A stretch of 64,000 bases of DNA from Nonomuraea typhae (lineage in GTDB: Bacteria; Actinomycetota; Actinomycetes; Streptosporangiales; Streptosporangiaceae): NCBI RefSeq assembly GCF_009760925.1, contig NZ_VRLV01000004.1:498308-562307 (forward strand). The letters run 5' to 3'. Both the position numbers and the translations under genes were made by a program. Under the pieces are notes generated by a model. The model was not told the DNA's origin, did not search any database, and saw only the letters and a list, made by a program, of their open reading frames with translations. Below, one piece after another: positions 7,460 through 16,027 of this stretch (position 1 is its first letter; every line of letters begins with the position of its first letter).

Positions 7460-8848
7460 CTACGGCGCCTGCGCGGAAGCCTGTCTCAGCAGCCTGTCCA
7501 CGGTGTCGGCGCAGCTTCCGCAGCCGGTCGTGGCCCGGGTGGCCGCGGCCACCGCGGTGACGTCGGCGGCGCCGTGCTGCCACGCCTCCTTGATGGACGC
7601 CTTGGTGACGTGGTTGCACGAGCACACCACCGCCGTCTCGGGCAGGTCCCCGACGTCGTCCCTGCCGTGGCGCATGCGGGGGAAGAGGAGCTCCTCGCGG
7701 CGGGCCGGCAGGTCGGCGCCCCGGTCGTAGAGCTGGGTGAGCGTCCCCACGGCCGAGGTCTCGCCCAGCAGGATCGCCCCCACCAGACGGTTCTCCCGGA
7801 TCACCAGCTTGCGGTAGGTGCCGCCGGCCGGATGGCTGAACCTGACCAGTTCCACGCCCTCCTCCCTCATCCCGTCGCCCAGGGAGGCCAGTTCGATGCT
7901 GGCCGCCTTGAGCCGCAGGACCCGCCGGGAACCCTGGTAGGCGGCGGGCGTGCCGGTCAGGAGCGCGGCGACGACGTCGGCCTGCTCCCAGCAGGGGGCG
8001 AGCAGGCCGTACACCGACGCGCCGTGCTGCGCGCATTCGCCGATCGCGTGGATGACCGGGTCGCTGGTCCGGAGCTCGTCGTCCACCACGATGCCCCTGT
8101 CCACGACGAGTCCGGCGGCCCGGGCCAGCCCGGTCATCGGGCGGACGCCGCAGGCGGCCACGACCAGATCCGCCGGGAGCAGGTCGGGGCCCACCCAGGC
8201 GCCGTCGCGGGTGACCCGGGTGACGGTGGCGCCGAGCCGTACGCGGACTCCCAGGTCGCGCAGGGTGCCGAGCAGGATGGCGGCGGCTTCGGCGTCGAGT
8301 TGCTGCTCCATGAGGTAGTCGGCCAGGTGGGCGACGGTCACCCGGAGGCCGAGGCCGGCCAGCCCCCGGGCGGCCTCGATGCCGAGCATGCCGCCGCCGA
8401 TCACGACGGCTCTCCGGGAGGCCCGGGCGACCGTCAGGATGTCCTGGCAGTCGCCGAGGGTCCGGAACCCCTTCGCCAGGTGCACGCCGGGGATCGGCGG
8501 GATGATCGGCTCGCTGCCGGTCGCGAGGACGAGCCGGTCATAGGGCGTGACATGGGGTGGAACCGGCGATATGACCTGACGGCGGCGCCGGTCGATCGCC
8601 GTCACGGTGATGCTCCGGTGCACCGTCACCCCATGATCCCGGTACCACGCCGGCTCCACCAGCCTCAGTTGCTCGAAGCGCGCCGTCCCGGCGAGCACCG
8701 CCGACAGCAGCGTGCGGTTGTACGGCAGGCGTCCCTCGCTCTCGAAGACCGTGATCTGCGTGTTGGCGTTCCTGGCGCGCAATTCGGTGACCAGGCGGGC
8801 CCCGGCCATGCCGTTGCCCACGACGACGATGCGGGTTGGCAGGCTCAT
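7460..8848 (-). CDS. nasB: NAD(P)H/FAD electron-transfer subunit of assimilatory nitrate reductase (NasB-like)
   Basis: A 462-residue flavoprotein of the pyridine-nucleotide-disulfide oxidoreductase fold. The N-terminal FAD site is IVVVGNGMAGARLV, the NAD site VVIGGGMLGIEAARGL. The C-terminal BFD-type [2Fe-2S] domain carries cysteines in CSCNH (C409, C411) and GCGSC (C443, C446). It corresponds to the front part of NirB but lacks the sirohaem and 4Fe-4S domains, so it is not itself a nitrite reductase. It probably passes electrons to the nitrate reductase encoded just upstream, like Bacillus NasB to NasC. The start at 8848 overlaps the upstream stop (ATGA). The open frame continuing upstream of this start is only a shadow of the reductase gene. 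Confidence 0.82.
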   Translation of the reverse strand: MSLPTRIVVVGNGMAGARLVTELRARNANTQITVFESEGRLPYNRTLLSAVLAGTARFEQLRLVEPAWYRDHGVTVHRSITVTAIDRRRRQVISPVPPHVTPYDRLVLATGSEPIIPPIPGVHLAKGFRTLGDCQDILTVARASRRAVVIGGGMLGIEAARGLAGLGLRVTVAHLADYLMEQQLDAEAAAILLGTLRDLGVRVRLGATVTRVTRDGAWVGPDLLPADLVVAACGVRPMTGLARAAGLVVDRGIVVDDELRTSDPVIHAIGECAQHGASVYGLLAPCWEQADVVAALLTGTPAAYQGSRRVLRLKAASIELASLGDGMREEGVELVRFSHPAGGTYRKLVIRENRLVGAILLGETSAVGTLTQLYDRGADLPARREELLFPRMRHGRDDVGDLPETAVVCSCNHVTKASIKEAWQHGAADVTAVAAATRATTGCGSCADTVDRLLRQASAQAP

Positions 8849-10851
8849 GTCCCCGGCTCCACGCGGACCGCGCAGACCTTGAACTCCGGCATGCGGGACA
8901 CGGGGTCGAGCGCCGGGTTGGTGAGCAGGTTGACGCAGGCCCAGTGGAACGGCATGAACACCGTGTCGGCCCGGATCGCTGAGCTGATGCGAGCCGGTGC
9001 GACCGCGCTGCCGCGCCGGCTGGTCACGCGCAGCGGGGCGCCGGGGGTCACGGCGAGGCGTTCGGCGAGGCTGGGATGGATCTCGACGAACGGCTCGGGG
9101 GCCGCGGCGGCCAGCGTGGGAGCGCGGCGGGTCTGCGCCCCGCTCTGGTAATGGGCCAGCAGCCGCCCGGTGATCAGGTACAGCGGGTAGTCGTCGTCGG
9201 CCTCTTCTGCGGGGCCGCGATGTCGTACCGGGAGGAGGCGGGCGCGGCCGTCCGGCGTGGGGAAGCCGTCGAGGAACATGCGGGGGCCGCCGCCCCAGAA
9301 GACCCCGGTCTCCGCGTCGATGCGCTCGTAGGTGATGCCCGAGTAGTCGGCGAGGCCGCCCGCGCTGGCCCGGCCCAGCTCCGCGAAGACCTCGCGGGGG
9401 TGGGAGGGGAGCGTGACGCCGAGCCGTACGGACAGGTCGGCCAGGATGCGCAGGTCGGTGCGGGCGTCCGGCGGCGGGTCCACGGCCTGCCGGCGCAGCA
9501 GCACCCGGCCTTCGAGGTTGGTCATGGTGCCGGTCTCCTCGGCCCATTGCGTGGTCGGCAGGACGACGGTGGCCAGCGCGGCCGTCTCGGAGAGCACGAA
9601 GTCCGAGACGACCAGCAGCTCCAGGCGGCGCAGCCGGTCGGTGACGCGGGCGGCGTGCGGGGCGGAGACCACCGGGTTGGAACCGAAGATCAGGAGCCCG
9701 CGGGGGCCGGTGCCCAGGGAGTCGAGGAGTTCGTAGGCCGAGGGTCCCGGGCCCGGCAGGTCGTCGGGCCGCACACCCCACACGCGGGCCACGTGTTCCC
9801 GTGCGGCGGGGTCGTCGATCTTGCGGTAGCCGGGCAGCTGGTCGGCCTTCTGCCCGTGCTCGCGGCCGCCCTGCCCGTTGCCCTGGCCGGTCACGCAGCC
9901 GAAGCCCGACCCGGGGCGGCCGGGCAGGCCCAGCGCGAGCGCCAGGTTGATGAAGGCGGTGACGGTGTCGGTCCCCTTCGCGTGCTGCTCCGCGCCCCGC
10001 GCGGTGAGGATCATCGCGGGCCTGCGGGCCAGGAGCCCCACGGCCGCGCGTATCTGGTAGGCGGGCACGCCGGTGATCCGCTCCACCCGCTCGGGCCAGT
10101 AGGAGTTGGCCGAGGTGACCACGTCGTCGAAGCCGGTGGTGCGGGCCGCGACGTAGCCGGAGTCGACGTGGCCGTCGGCGACGGCCACGTGCAGCATGCC
10201 CAGCGCGAGCGCCAGGTCGGTGCCGGGCGTGACCTGCAGGTGCAGGTCGGCAAGCTGGGCCGTCGGCGTCTCGCGCGGGTCGATGACGATGAGCGTGCCG
10301 CCGCGCATGCGCGCGTTCTCCAGATGCCGCACGAACGGCGGCATCGTCTCGGCGGGGTTGCCGCCGGCCAGCATGATCGTCCGCGCCTGCGCGACGTCGG
10401 TGATCGGGAACGGCAGGCCGCGGTCCACGCCGAAGGCCCGGTTGCACGCGGCCGCCGCCGAGGACATGCAGAACCGGCCGTTGTAGTCGATCTGGCTGGT
10501 CCGCAGCACCACGCGGGCGAACTTGCCGAGCAGGTACGCCTTCTCGTTGGTCAGCCCGCCACCGCCGAACACCGCCATGCCGTCGGGGCCGTGGGCGGCC
10601 TGGATCCGGCGGATCTCCCCGGCGACGTGGTCCAGAGCGGCCTCCCAGCTCGCCGGCCTGAGCCCGTCGGGCGTGCGGACCAGCGGCCGGGTCAGCCGAT
10701 CGGGGGTGCGCAGCAGTTCGCCCGCCGTCCAGCCCTTCAGGCAGAGCTGGCCGCCGGCGTTGGCGGGCACGTCGTCGCGCGGGCTGATCGCGCCCGACGC
10801 GCTCACGTGCATGCCGCATTGCAGCGCGCAGTAGGGGCAGTGCGTCTTCAT
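8845..10851 (-). CDS. nasC: Assimilatory nitrate reductase, molybdopterin catalytic subunit
   Basis: A 668-residue molybdopterin oxidoreductase that reduces nitrate to nitrite in the cytoplasm. The N-terminal [4Fe-4S] ligands are C5, C8, C12 and C37 (THCPYCALQC...GGQLCLKG). Further family signs are GGGGLTNEKAYLLGKF, the segment MSSAAAACNRAFG, the GRVLLRRQAVDPP region and the C-terminal cofactor domain beginning YPLYLITGRLLAHYQSG. It lacks a twin-arginine leader, consistent with the assimilatory type. Its ATG lies 4 bp after the transporter stop, and its stop overlaps the electron-transfer gene. A formate-dehydrogenase-like role is possible in principle, but the NarK and NasB partners make nitrate the clear substrate. 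Confidence 0.87.
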   Translation of the reverse strand: MKTHCPYCALQCGMHVSASGAISPRDDVPANAGGQLCLKGWTAGELLRTPDRLTRPLVRTPDGLRPASWEAALDHVAGEIRRIQAAHGPDGMAVFGGGGLTNEKAYLLGKFARVVLRTSQIDYNGRFCMSSAAAACNRAFGVDRGLPFPITDVAQARTIMLAGGNPAETMPPFVRHLENARMRGGTLIVIDPRETPTAQLADLHLQVTPGTDLALALGMLHVAVADGHVDSGYVAARTTGFDDVVTSANSYWPERVERITGVPAYQIRAAVGLLARRPAMILTARGAEQHAKGTDTVTAFINLALALGLPGRPGSGFGCVTGQGNGQGGREHGQKADQLPGYRKIDDPAAREHVARVWGVRPDDLPGPGPSAYELLDSLGTGPRGLLIFGSNPVVSAPHAARVTDRLRRLELLVVSDFVLSETAALATVVLPTTQWAEETGTMTNLEGRVLLRRQAVDPPPDARTDLRILADLSVRLGVTLPSHPREVFAELGRASAGGLADYSGITYERIDAETGVFWGGGPRMFLDGFPTPDGRARLLPVRHRGPAEEADDDYPLYLITGRLLAHYQSGAQTRRAPTLAAAAPEPFVEIHPSLAERLAVTPGAPLRVTSRRGSAVAPARISSAIRADTVFMPFHWACVNLLTNPALDPVSRMPEFKVCAVRVEPGT

Positions 10852-10855
10852 CCGC

Positions 10856-12169
10856 CTACACCCCCGCGGACGCCAGGCCGGCCTGCGCCCGCGTCCACGC
10901 CGGGCGCAGGTAGCACTTCCAGGTCACCCAGGCGCACACGCCGTAGAAGAGCGCGAACGCCACCAGCGCCGCCTGCGGCCCGCCGGTGGCCGCGATGGAG
11001 CTGCCGAAGGCCAGGTTGACGAAGAACCCGCCGAGCGCGCCGACCGCGGAGATGATGCCGACCGCCGCCGCGCTGAGCCGCCGTCCCGCCGCCAGCCGTG
11101 CCTTCACCCCTCCGCACGACCCGGCCGCCGCCTTCACCCGGAAGATGGCCGGGATCATCCGGTACGTCGAGCCGTTCCCGATCCCGGAGACGACGAACAG
11201 CAGCACGAACGCGGCGACGAACCCGGCGAACGTCCGCCCGAGCAGCGACCACCACACTCCCGCCACGCCCAGCGCCATGAGCGTGAACACCCACAGCGTC
11301 ACCCGCGCCCCGCCCAGCCGATCGGCCAGCCACCCGCCCCACGGCCGGCTCAGCGAGCCCACCAGCGGCCCGACGAAGGCGAACGACGCCCAGGCGACGG
11401 CGGGGAAGGCGTTCTTGGTCAGCAGCGGGAAGGCCGTCGAGTAGCCGATGAACGAGCCGAACGTGCCGATGTAGAGGAAGGCCATGATCCACGTCTGCGG
11501 GTGCCGCGCCGCCTTCGCCTGGTCGCGGACGGACGAACGGGCGATGGCGAGGTTGTCCATGAACAGCCAGGCGCAGCCCGCCGAGATCAGGATCAGCGGC
11601 ACCCAGAGCAGCCCCGCCGCGGCCAGCCCGAACGCGCCGATGAGCAGCGGAACCACGAGCTGCACCGTGCTCACGCCGATGTTGCCGCCCGCGGCGTTGA
11701 CCCCGAGCGCCCACCCGAGCCGCCCGGCCGGGTAGAAGTAGGCGATGTTGGCCATGCTCGAGGCGAAGTTGCCCCCGCCCAGCCCCGCGGCCGCGGAGAT
11801 CAGCAGGAACACCCAGAACGGCGTGCCCGGCACGCTCACGGCCAGCGCCAGCGCGCCCGCGGGGATCAGCAGGAGCAGGACGCTCACCACCGTCCAGTTC
11901 CGCCCGCCGAACCGGGCGGGGGCGAAGCTGTAGGGGACCCGTGCCAGGGCCCCCACCAGATTCGGCAACGCCACCAGCCAGAACAGCTGATCCACCGTGA
12001 AGGCGCCCATCCGGGCGGCGACGACGCTCCAGATCGTCCATATCGAGAAACCCAGGTGCAGGGCGAAGATGGAGAAGATCAGGTTCCGCCGGGCGACGCC
12101 TTGGCCACCCCCTTCCCAGAAGCCGACGTCGTCAGGTCTCCAGTCCTCGATCCAGCGCGCCCTACGCAT
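10856..12169 (-). CDS. narK: Nitrate/nitrite MFS transporter
   Basis: A 437-residue major-facilitator protein with about 12 transmembrane helices. It carries the nitrate-porter signatures of NarK/NasA proteins: AAAGLGGGNFASSMANI in TM5 and VSGIGNGSTYRMIP in TM8. It is the first gene of the nitrate operon and imports nitrate for the reductase downstream. I chose the ATG at 12169 (MRRARWIEDW), which has GTGAGG about 9 nt upstream; an in-frame ATG at 12199 is possible. The C-terminus is short, with no fused partner. Nitrogen regulation (GlnR) would be expected, but I saw no convincing box in the 131 bp upstream. Confidence 0.88.
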   Translation of the reverse strand: MRRARWIEDWRPDDVGFWEGGGQGVARRNLIFSIFALHLGFSIWTIWSVVAARMGAFTVDQLFWLVALPNLVGALARVPYSFAPARFGGRNWTVVSVLLLLIPAGALALAVSVPGTPFWVFLLISAAAGLGGGNFASSMANIAYFYPAGRLGWALGVNAAGGNIGVSTVQLVVPLLIGAFGLAAAGLLWVPLILISAGCAWLFMDNLAIARSSVRDQAKAARHPQTWIMAFLYIGTFGSFIGYSTAFPLLTKNAFPAVAWASFAFVGPLVGSLSRPWGGWLADRLGGARVTLWVFTLMALGVAGVWWSLLGRTFAGFVAAFVLLFVVSGIGNGSTYRMIPAIFRVKAAAGSCGGVKARLAAGRRLSAAAVGIISAVGALGGFFVNLAFGSSIAATGGPQAALVAFALFYGVCAWVTWKCYLRPAWTRAQAGLASAGV

Positions 12170-12253
12170 TGTGGCTGCCTCACGTGTAGACGATCTCACC
12201 GCTCAGTGTTGGTCGGCCGGTTCACGGACGCCACCACCCCAAGGGGAAACCGC

Positions 12254-12283
12254 CGCGCCGGGGACGAGGCGATCCCCGGCGCG
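12254..12283 (-). terminator. Hairpin terminator after the M28 peptidase gene
   Basis: CGCGCCGGGGA (12254-12264) pairs perfectly with TCCCCGGCGCG (12273-12283) across an 8-nt loop, 17 bp downstream of the peptidase stop. It separates the peptidase from the nitrate operon read on the same strand. Confidence 0.65.
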
Positions 12284-12300
12284 ATCGGTGTCCTGACGCG

Positions 12301-13692
12301 CTAGTTGGCCGCGGGCACCGGGAAGGAGACCGGGCTGCGGTGGCCCTGGGTGTCGACCGCGCGTACGCCGAACTGGAAGTTGTCCTTGGACAGGCCCTTG
12401 AGCGTGTACGAGGTGACCTTGCCGACGAAGCGGGAGTGGGTCCACAGCGCTTCGGTGGTCTCGCGCCAGACGACCTCGTACCCGGCCAGGTCGGGCTCGG
12501 GGGCGGCGGTCCAGCGCAGGTCGGTGTCGTTGGTGAGCTGGGCCGTCAGGATCGCGGTGTTCTGCGGAGACTTGGGCGCGCGGGCGAGCACGGCCAGCGC
12601 CGCGATGTTGGCCTGGGCGACCCGGGCGACGTAGCCGAAGTCGACGAACCGCAGCAGGTCGCCGAACTGCACGCCGTCCTCCACCCGGACGTCCTGGTGC
12701 TGGTGCGCGTAGTCCTCGTGCACCTCGGTGAAGCGCACCGCCGAGAAGCCGCGCTGCAGGAACGGGATGTGGTCGCCGCCGCGCAGGTAGCGGTCGCGGC
12801 GGAAGTACAGGCGGGCGTCGAAGCCGGGCACGTAGGCCGCCGCCGCCTCGTTCACCGACCGGGCCAGCTGCCGGGAGACGCCGTCGTTCTCCCCGCCGAT
12901 CGACTGGCGGATCGCCGTCTGGGCCGGGGTCTCCGAGGTGGGCACGCCCTCGGAGAACACCCGCACGGCACGCGGGTCACGGCCGTTCGGCCCGATCGGG
13001 CTGCCGACGATGTCGTTGGTGAACATGCCCTGGATGTCGACGCCCTGCTGCTTGGCCTGCTCGGCGAAGTGGGCGGCGCCGTACAGGCCCTGCTCCTCGC
13101 CCGCGACGGCCATGAACACGATCGTGGCGTCGAACGTGCGTGGCGCCATGACCCGGGCGGCCTCGATGGCCACGGCCACACCGGAGGCGTCGTCGTTGGC
13201 GCCGGGGGCGTCGCACGTGGCGTTCAAGGGATCCGAGCAGCGCGAGTCGTAGTGCCCGCTGACGACATACGTACGGCCGGCCGACGCGGGCTGGGTGCCG
13301 CGCAGCGTGGCCACCACGTTGGTGATCGTCGTGGGCACCGGGATGCGCGGGGAGACCGGCTGGACGAACGACTGCTTCTCCACGGTCATGCGCCCGCCGG
13401 AGGTCGCGGCGATCCGGGAGAACTCCTCGAAGATCCAGTCACGGGCGGCGCCGATGCCGCGGACCGGATCGGTCTGGCTGGACAGGGTGTGCCGGGTGCC
13501 GAACGAGACCAGCTTGGCGATGACGCGCTCGATGCCGCTCGGGTCCACGGCCCGGACCATGCGTTCGATCTCCCGGTCCCGTTGCGGGCGATCGGAGGCC
13601 GCCGTGGCCGGGGATAACGTCGCGGCCAGCAGGCCGAGGCTCACCAGAACCAGGGCGAGGCGGCGGATGAAGGGGTTGACGCGCAGGGACAT
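12301..13692 (-). CDS. Secreted M28 zinc aminopeptidase with C-terminal fibronectin-like domain
   Basis: A 463-residue exported metallopeptidase. The signal peptide covers about residues 1-32 (basic NPFIRR, hydrophobic LALVLVSLGLLAATL, end ATAA). The M28 zinc and catalytic residues are visible in order: GHYDSR (His), GANDDASG (bridging Asp), AGEEQGLYG (catalytic and ligand Glu), FTNDIVGS (Asp) and VHEDYAHQHQD (His). Residues from about 360 on (LRWTAAPEPDLAGYEVVWR... FGVRAVDTQGHRSPV) form an Fn3-like module, probably for substrate or wall binding. The start ATG at 13692 has GGAAAGGAG upstream; an earlier ATG in the same frame lies beyond this site and is rejected. It stands alone, with its own terminator. 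Confidence 0.88.
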   Translation of the reverse strand: MSLRVNPFIRRLALVLVSLGLLAATLSPATAASDRPQRDREIERMVRAVDPSGIERVIAKLVSFGTRHTLSSQTDPVRGIGAARDWIFEEFSRIAATSGGRMTVEKQSFVQPVSPRIPVPTTITNVVATLRGTQPASAGRTYVVSGHYDSRCSDPLNATCDAPGANDDASGVAVAIEAARVMAPRTFDATIVFMAVAGEEQGLYGAAHFAEQAKQQGVDIQGMFTNDIVGSPIGPNGRDPRAVRVFSEGVPTSETPAQTAIRQSIGGENDGVSRQLARSVNEAAAAYVPGFDARLYFRRDRYLRGGDHIPFLQRGFSAVRFTEVHEDYAHQHQDVRVEDGVQFGDLLRFVDFGYVARVAQANIAALAVLARAPKSPQNTAILTAQLTNDTDLRWTAAPEPDLAGYEVVWRETTEALWTHSRFVGKVTSYTLKGLSKDNFQFGVRAVDTQGHRSPVSFPVPAAN

Positions 13693-13922
13693 GGCGTACG
13701 GCTCCTTTCCGGAGTGACGACACCGCGACGGTACGGCGGGGCCTCGCCGCCGACCAGACCCGGTCAACGGATTCGTCAGCGCCGGGTCAAGGCCGGGCAA
13801 TGACTCGCGGCCATGGGTAAGCATTCACGCAAGCGCTCGCCGACAGTCGTGTGACCCTCCGTAGCGATCCCCTACAGTCCGTGGCGGTTCACTCACCCAG
13901 TGGTCATCAGGCTTAGGAGCTC

Positions 13923-15014
13923 GTGTTGCCCGGCGAAGTGCCCATACCGTCAGCCAAGCCAGTCATCGGAGAAGCGGAGATCGCGGCGGCGGTCCGCGTC
14001 CTGCGCAGCGGATCCGTCGTCCAAGGACCCGAGGTGGCGGCCTTCGAGGAGGAGTTCTCCGCCTGGGTGGAGGGCCGACATTGCGTGGCCGTCAACTCCG
14101 GCACCTCCGCGCTGCACCTGACGCTCATGGCGCTCGGCATCGGCCCGGCCGACGAGGTGATCGTCCCGTCGTTCTCCTTCGCCGCCACGGCCAACGCGGT
14201 GCGGCTCGCCGGCGCCACCCCGGTCTTCGCCGACATCGACCCGGACACCTACTGCCTCGACCCGTCGGCCGTGGCCGCCGCCATCGGCCCGCGCACCGCC
14301 GCCATCATGCCCGTGCACCTGTACGGTCACCCGGCCGACATGCCGGCGCTGCGGTCCCTGGCCGACGGCCGGCACCTCGCGCTCGTCGAGGACGCCTGCC
14401 AGGCGCACGGCGCCGCCCTGCGCGGCAAGCCGGTCGGCGCGCTGGGCACCGCGGGCTGCTTCAGCTTCTACCCCACCAAGAACATGCACGCCCTGGAAGG
14501 CGGCATGATCGTCACGCCCGACGCCGGCGTCGCCAGAACCCTGCGGCTGCTGCGCAACCAGGGCATGGAGCAGCGCTACGCCAACGAGATCGTCGGGGCG
14601 AACATGCGGATGACGGATGTGGCCGCCGCCATCGGCCGCGTGCAGCTCAAGCGGCTGCCGGAGTGGGTCGAACAGCGCCGCTCCAACGCCAAGCACCTCA
14701 GCGCCGCCATCCGCGGCGTGCCCGTGCCACACGTCGCCGAGGACGCCGCGCACGCCTTCCACCAGTACACCGTGCGGATCGCGGCGGACCGGGACGCCGC
14801 CCAGCAGTGGCTGACCGAGCGCGGGGTCGGCAGCGCCGTCTACTACCCGACGCCCATTCACCGCCTCAAACCGTACAGAGGCGGCACCTGGGAGCTGCCG
14901 CAGACCGACCGGGCCGCCCGCGAAGTGCTGTCCCTGCCGGTCCACCCCGCGCTGGCCGGCGACGACCTGGACCGCATCGCCGGCGCGGTCAACTCCCTGC
15001 GGGAGCGCACGTGA
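13923..15014 (+). CDS. DegT/DnrJ/EryC1/StrS sugar aminotransferase (WbpE-like)
   Basis: A 363-residue PLP enzyme of the sugar-aminotransferase family. The start of the domain is GSVVQGPEVAAFEEEFS, the substrate/PLP loop is VNSGTSALHL, the PLP-contacting Asp is in ALVEDACQAHGA, and the PLP lysine is in FSFYPTKNMHALEGGMI. The GTG start at 13923 has TTAGGAG 4 nt upstream. By context with an oxidoreductase (overlap GTGA), a nucleotide-sugar dehydrogenase and a hexapeptide acetyltransferase in the same cluster, it most likely aminates UDP-2-acetamido-3-keto-glucuronate, the WbpE step. Without the context, other amino sugars would be equally possible. Confidence 0.85.
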   Translation: MLPGEVPIPSAKPVIGEAEIAAAVRVLRSGSVVQGPEVAAFEEEFSAWVEGRHCVAVNSGTSALHLTLMALGIGPADEVIVPSFSFAATANAVRLAGATPVFADIDPDTYCLDPSAVAAAIGPRTAAIMPVHLYGHPADMPALRSLADGRHLALVEDACQAHGAALRGKPVGALGTAGCFSFYPTKNMHALEGGMIVTPDAGVARTLRLLRNQGMEQRYANEIVGANMRMTDVAAAIGRVQLKRLPEWVEQRRSNAKHLSAAIRGVPVPHVAEDAAHAFHQYTVRIAADRDAAQQWLTERGVGSAVYYPTPIHRLKPYRGGTWELPQTDRAAREVLSLPVHPALAGDDLDRIAGAVNSLRERT

Positions 15015-16027
15015 GGCCGCTGCGGGCCGGGCTGATCGGGCTCGGCGCCATGGGCCGCCACCACGCGCGGGTGCTGGCGAAGCTCGACGGCGTGCAGTTC
15101 GCCGGCGTCGCCGACCCGGCCGGCGACCCCCACCGCGTCGCCCAGGGCGCGCAGGTCACCCGCGACGTGGGCGAACTGCTCGAACTCGGCCTCGACTACG
15201 CCGTCGTCGCCTGCCCCACGGCGCTGCACGAGAGCGTCGGCCTGACCCTGGCCCGCGCCGGCGTCTCCGCGCTCATCGAGAAGCCGCTGGCCGACTCCGT
15301 CGCCGGGGCCAACCGGCTGGCCGAGGCGTTCGAGGCCGGCGGGGTCCTCGGCGCGGTCGGGCACATCGAACGCTTCAACCCCGCGCTGCAGAGCCTGCGC
15401 GCCCGCCTCGAAGCCGGGGAACTCGGCGAGGTCTTCCAGATCGTCACCCGGCGGCAGGGACCCTTCCCTCACCGGATCACCGATGTGGGCGTGGTGAAGG
15501 ACCTCGCCACCCACGACATCGACCTGACGAGCTGGATCACCGGGCAGGAGTACGTGTCGGTCTCCGCGCGCACCGCCTCGCGCAGCGGCCGGCCGTACGA
15601 GGACATGGTCGCCGTGGTCGGCCAGCTCAGCGACTCCTCGATGGTGAGCCACCTGGTCAACTGGCTGAGCCCGTTCAAGGAGCGCTCGACCGTGGTGACC
15701 GGCGAGCGTGGCTGCTTCGTGGCCGACACGCTCACCGCCGACCTCACCTTCTACGCCAACGGCGCCCAGTCCATGCAGTGGGAGTCGCTGAGCGCCTTCC
15801 GCGGGGTGTCGGAAGGCGACATGATCCGCTACGCGCTGGAGAAGCGCGAGCCGCTCGTGGTCGAGCACGAGAGGTTCCGCGACGCGCTGCTCGGCCTGTC
15901 CTCCGACATCGTCACCCTGGCGCAGGGGGTGCGGACCGTGGAGGTGTCCGAGGCCGTGCTGGCCTCGGCCGGGCAGGGGCGCACGATCTCGCTGAAGTCC
16001 GCCGACCTCAAGGGAGCCCTTGTATGA
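15011..16027 (+). CDS. Gfo/Idh/MocA oxidoreductase (WbpB-like)
   Basis: A 338-residue NAD-dependent oxidoreductase. The N-terminal Rossmann motif is AGLIGLGAMGRHHARVL and the catalytic EKP element is ALIEKPLADS; GHIERFNPALQ and the VKDLATHDIDLTSWI segment belong to the C-terminal alpha/beta domain (catalytic H in ATHDID). It would oxidise C3 of a UDP-N-acetyl-uronate, the WbpB step, handing the 3-keto sugar to the preceding aminotransferase. The GTG at 15011 overlaps the aminotransferase stop (GTGA) and GGGAG lies upstream. Its stop overlaps the next gene (ATGA). Confidence 0.83.
   Translation: MRPLRAGLIGLGAMGRHHARVLAKLDGVQFAGVADPAGDPHRVAQGAQVTRDVGELLELGLDYAVVACPTALHESVGLTLARAGVSALIEKPLADSVAGANRLAEAFEAGGVLGAVGHIERFNPALQSLRARLEAGELGEVFQIVTRRQGPFPHRITDVGVVKDLATHDIDLTSWITGQEYVSVSARTASRSGRPYEDMVAVVGQLSDSSMVSHLVNWLSPFKERSTVVTGERGCFVADTLTADLTFYANGAQSMQWESLSAFRGVSEGDMIRYALEKREPLVVEHERFRDALLGLSSDIVTLAQGVRTVEVSEAVLASAGQGRTISLKSADLKGALV

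Noticed and set aside
8849..10819. N-terminal extension of the NasB-like frame across the reductase gene
   Set aside because: The frame stays open only because it is a shifted reading of the reductase; the flavoprotein's FAD motif starts right after the ATG at 8848, which overlaps the reductase stop.
9076..11019. A 647-codon plus-strand frame opposite the nitrate reductase
   Set aside because: Low-complexity Gly/Arg/Val product, no motifs; the minus strand carries all four [4Fe-4S] cysteines and cofactor motifs.
12170..12300. Search for a GlnR box upstream of the nitrate operon
   Set aside because: Some GTGAG and GTGAA segments exist, but none with the spacing and partner sites of a GlnR box.
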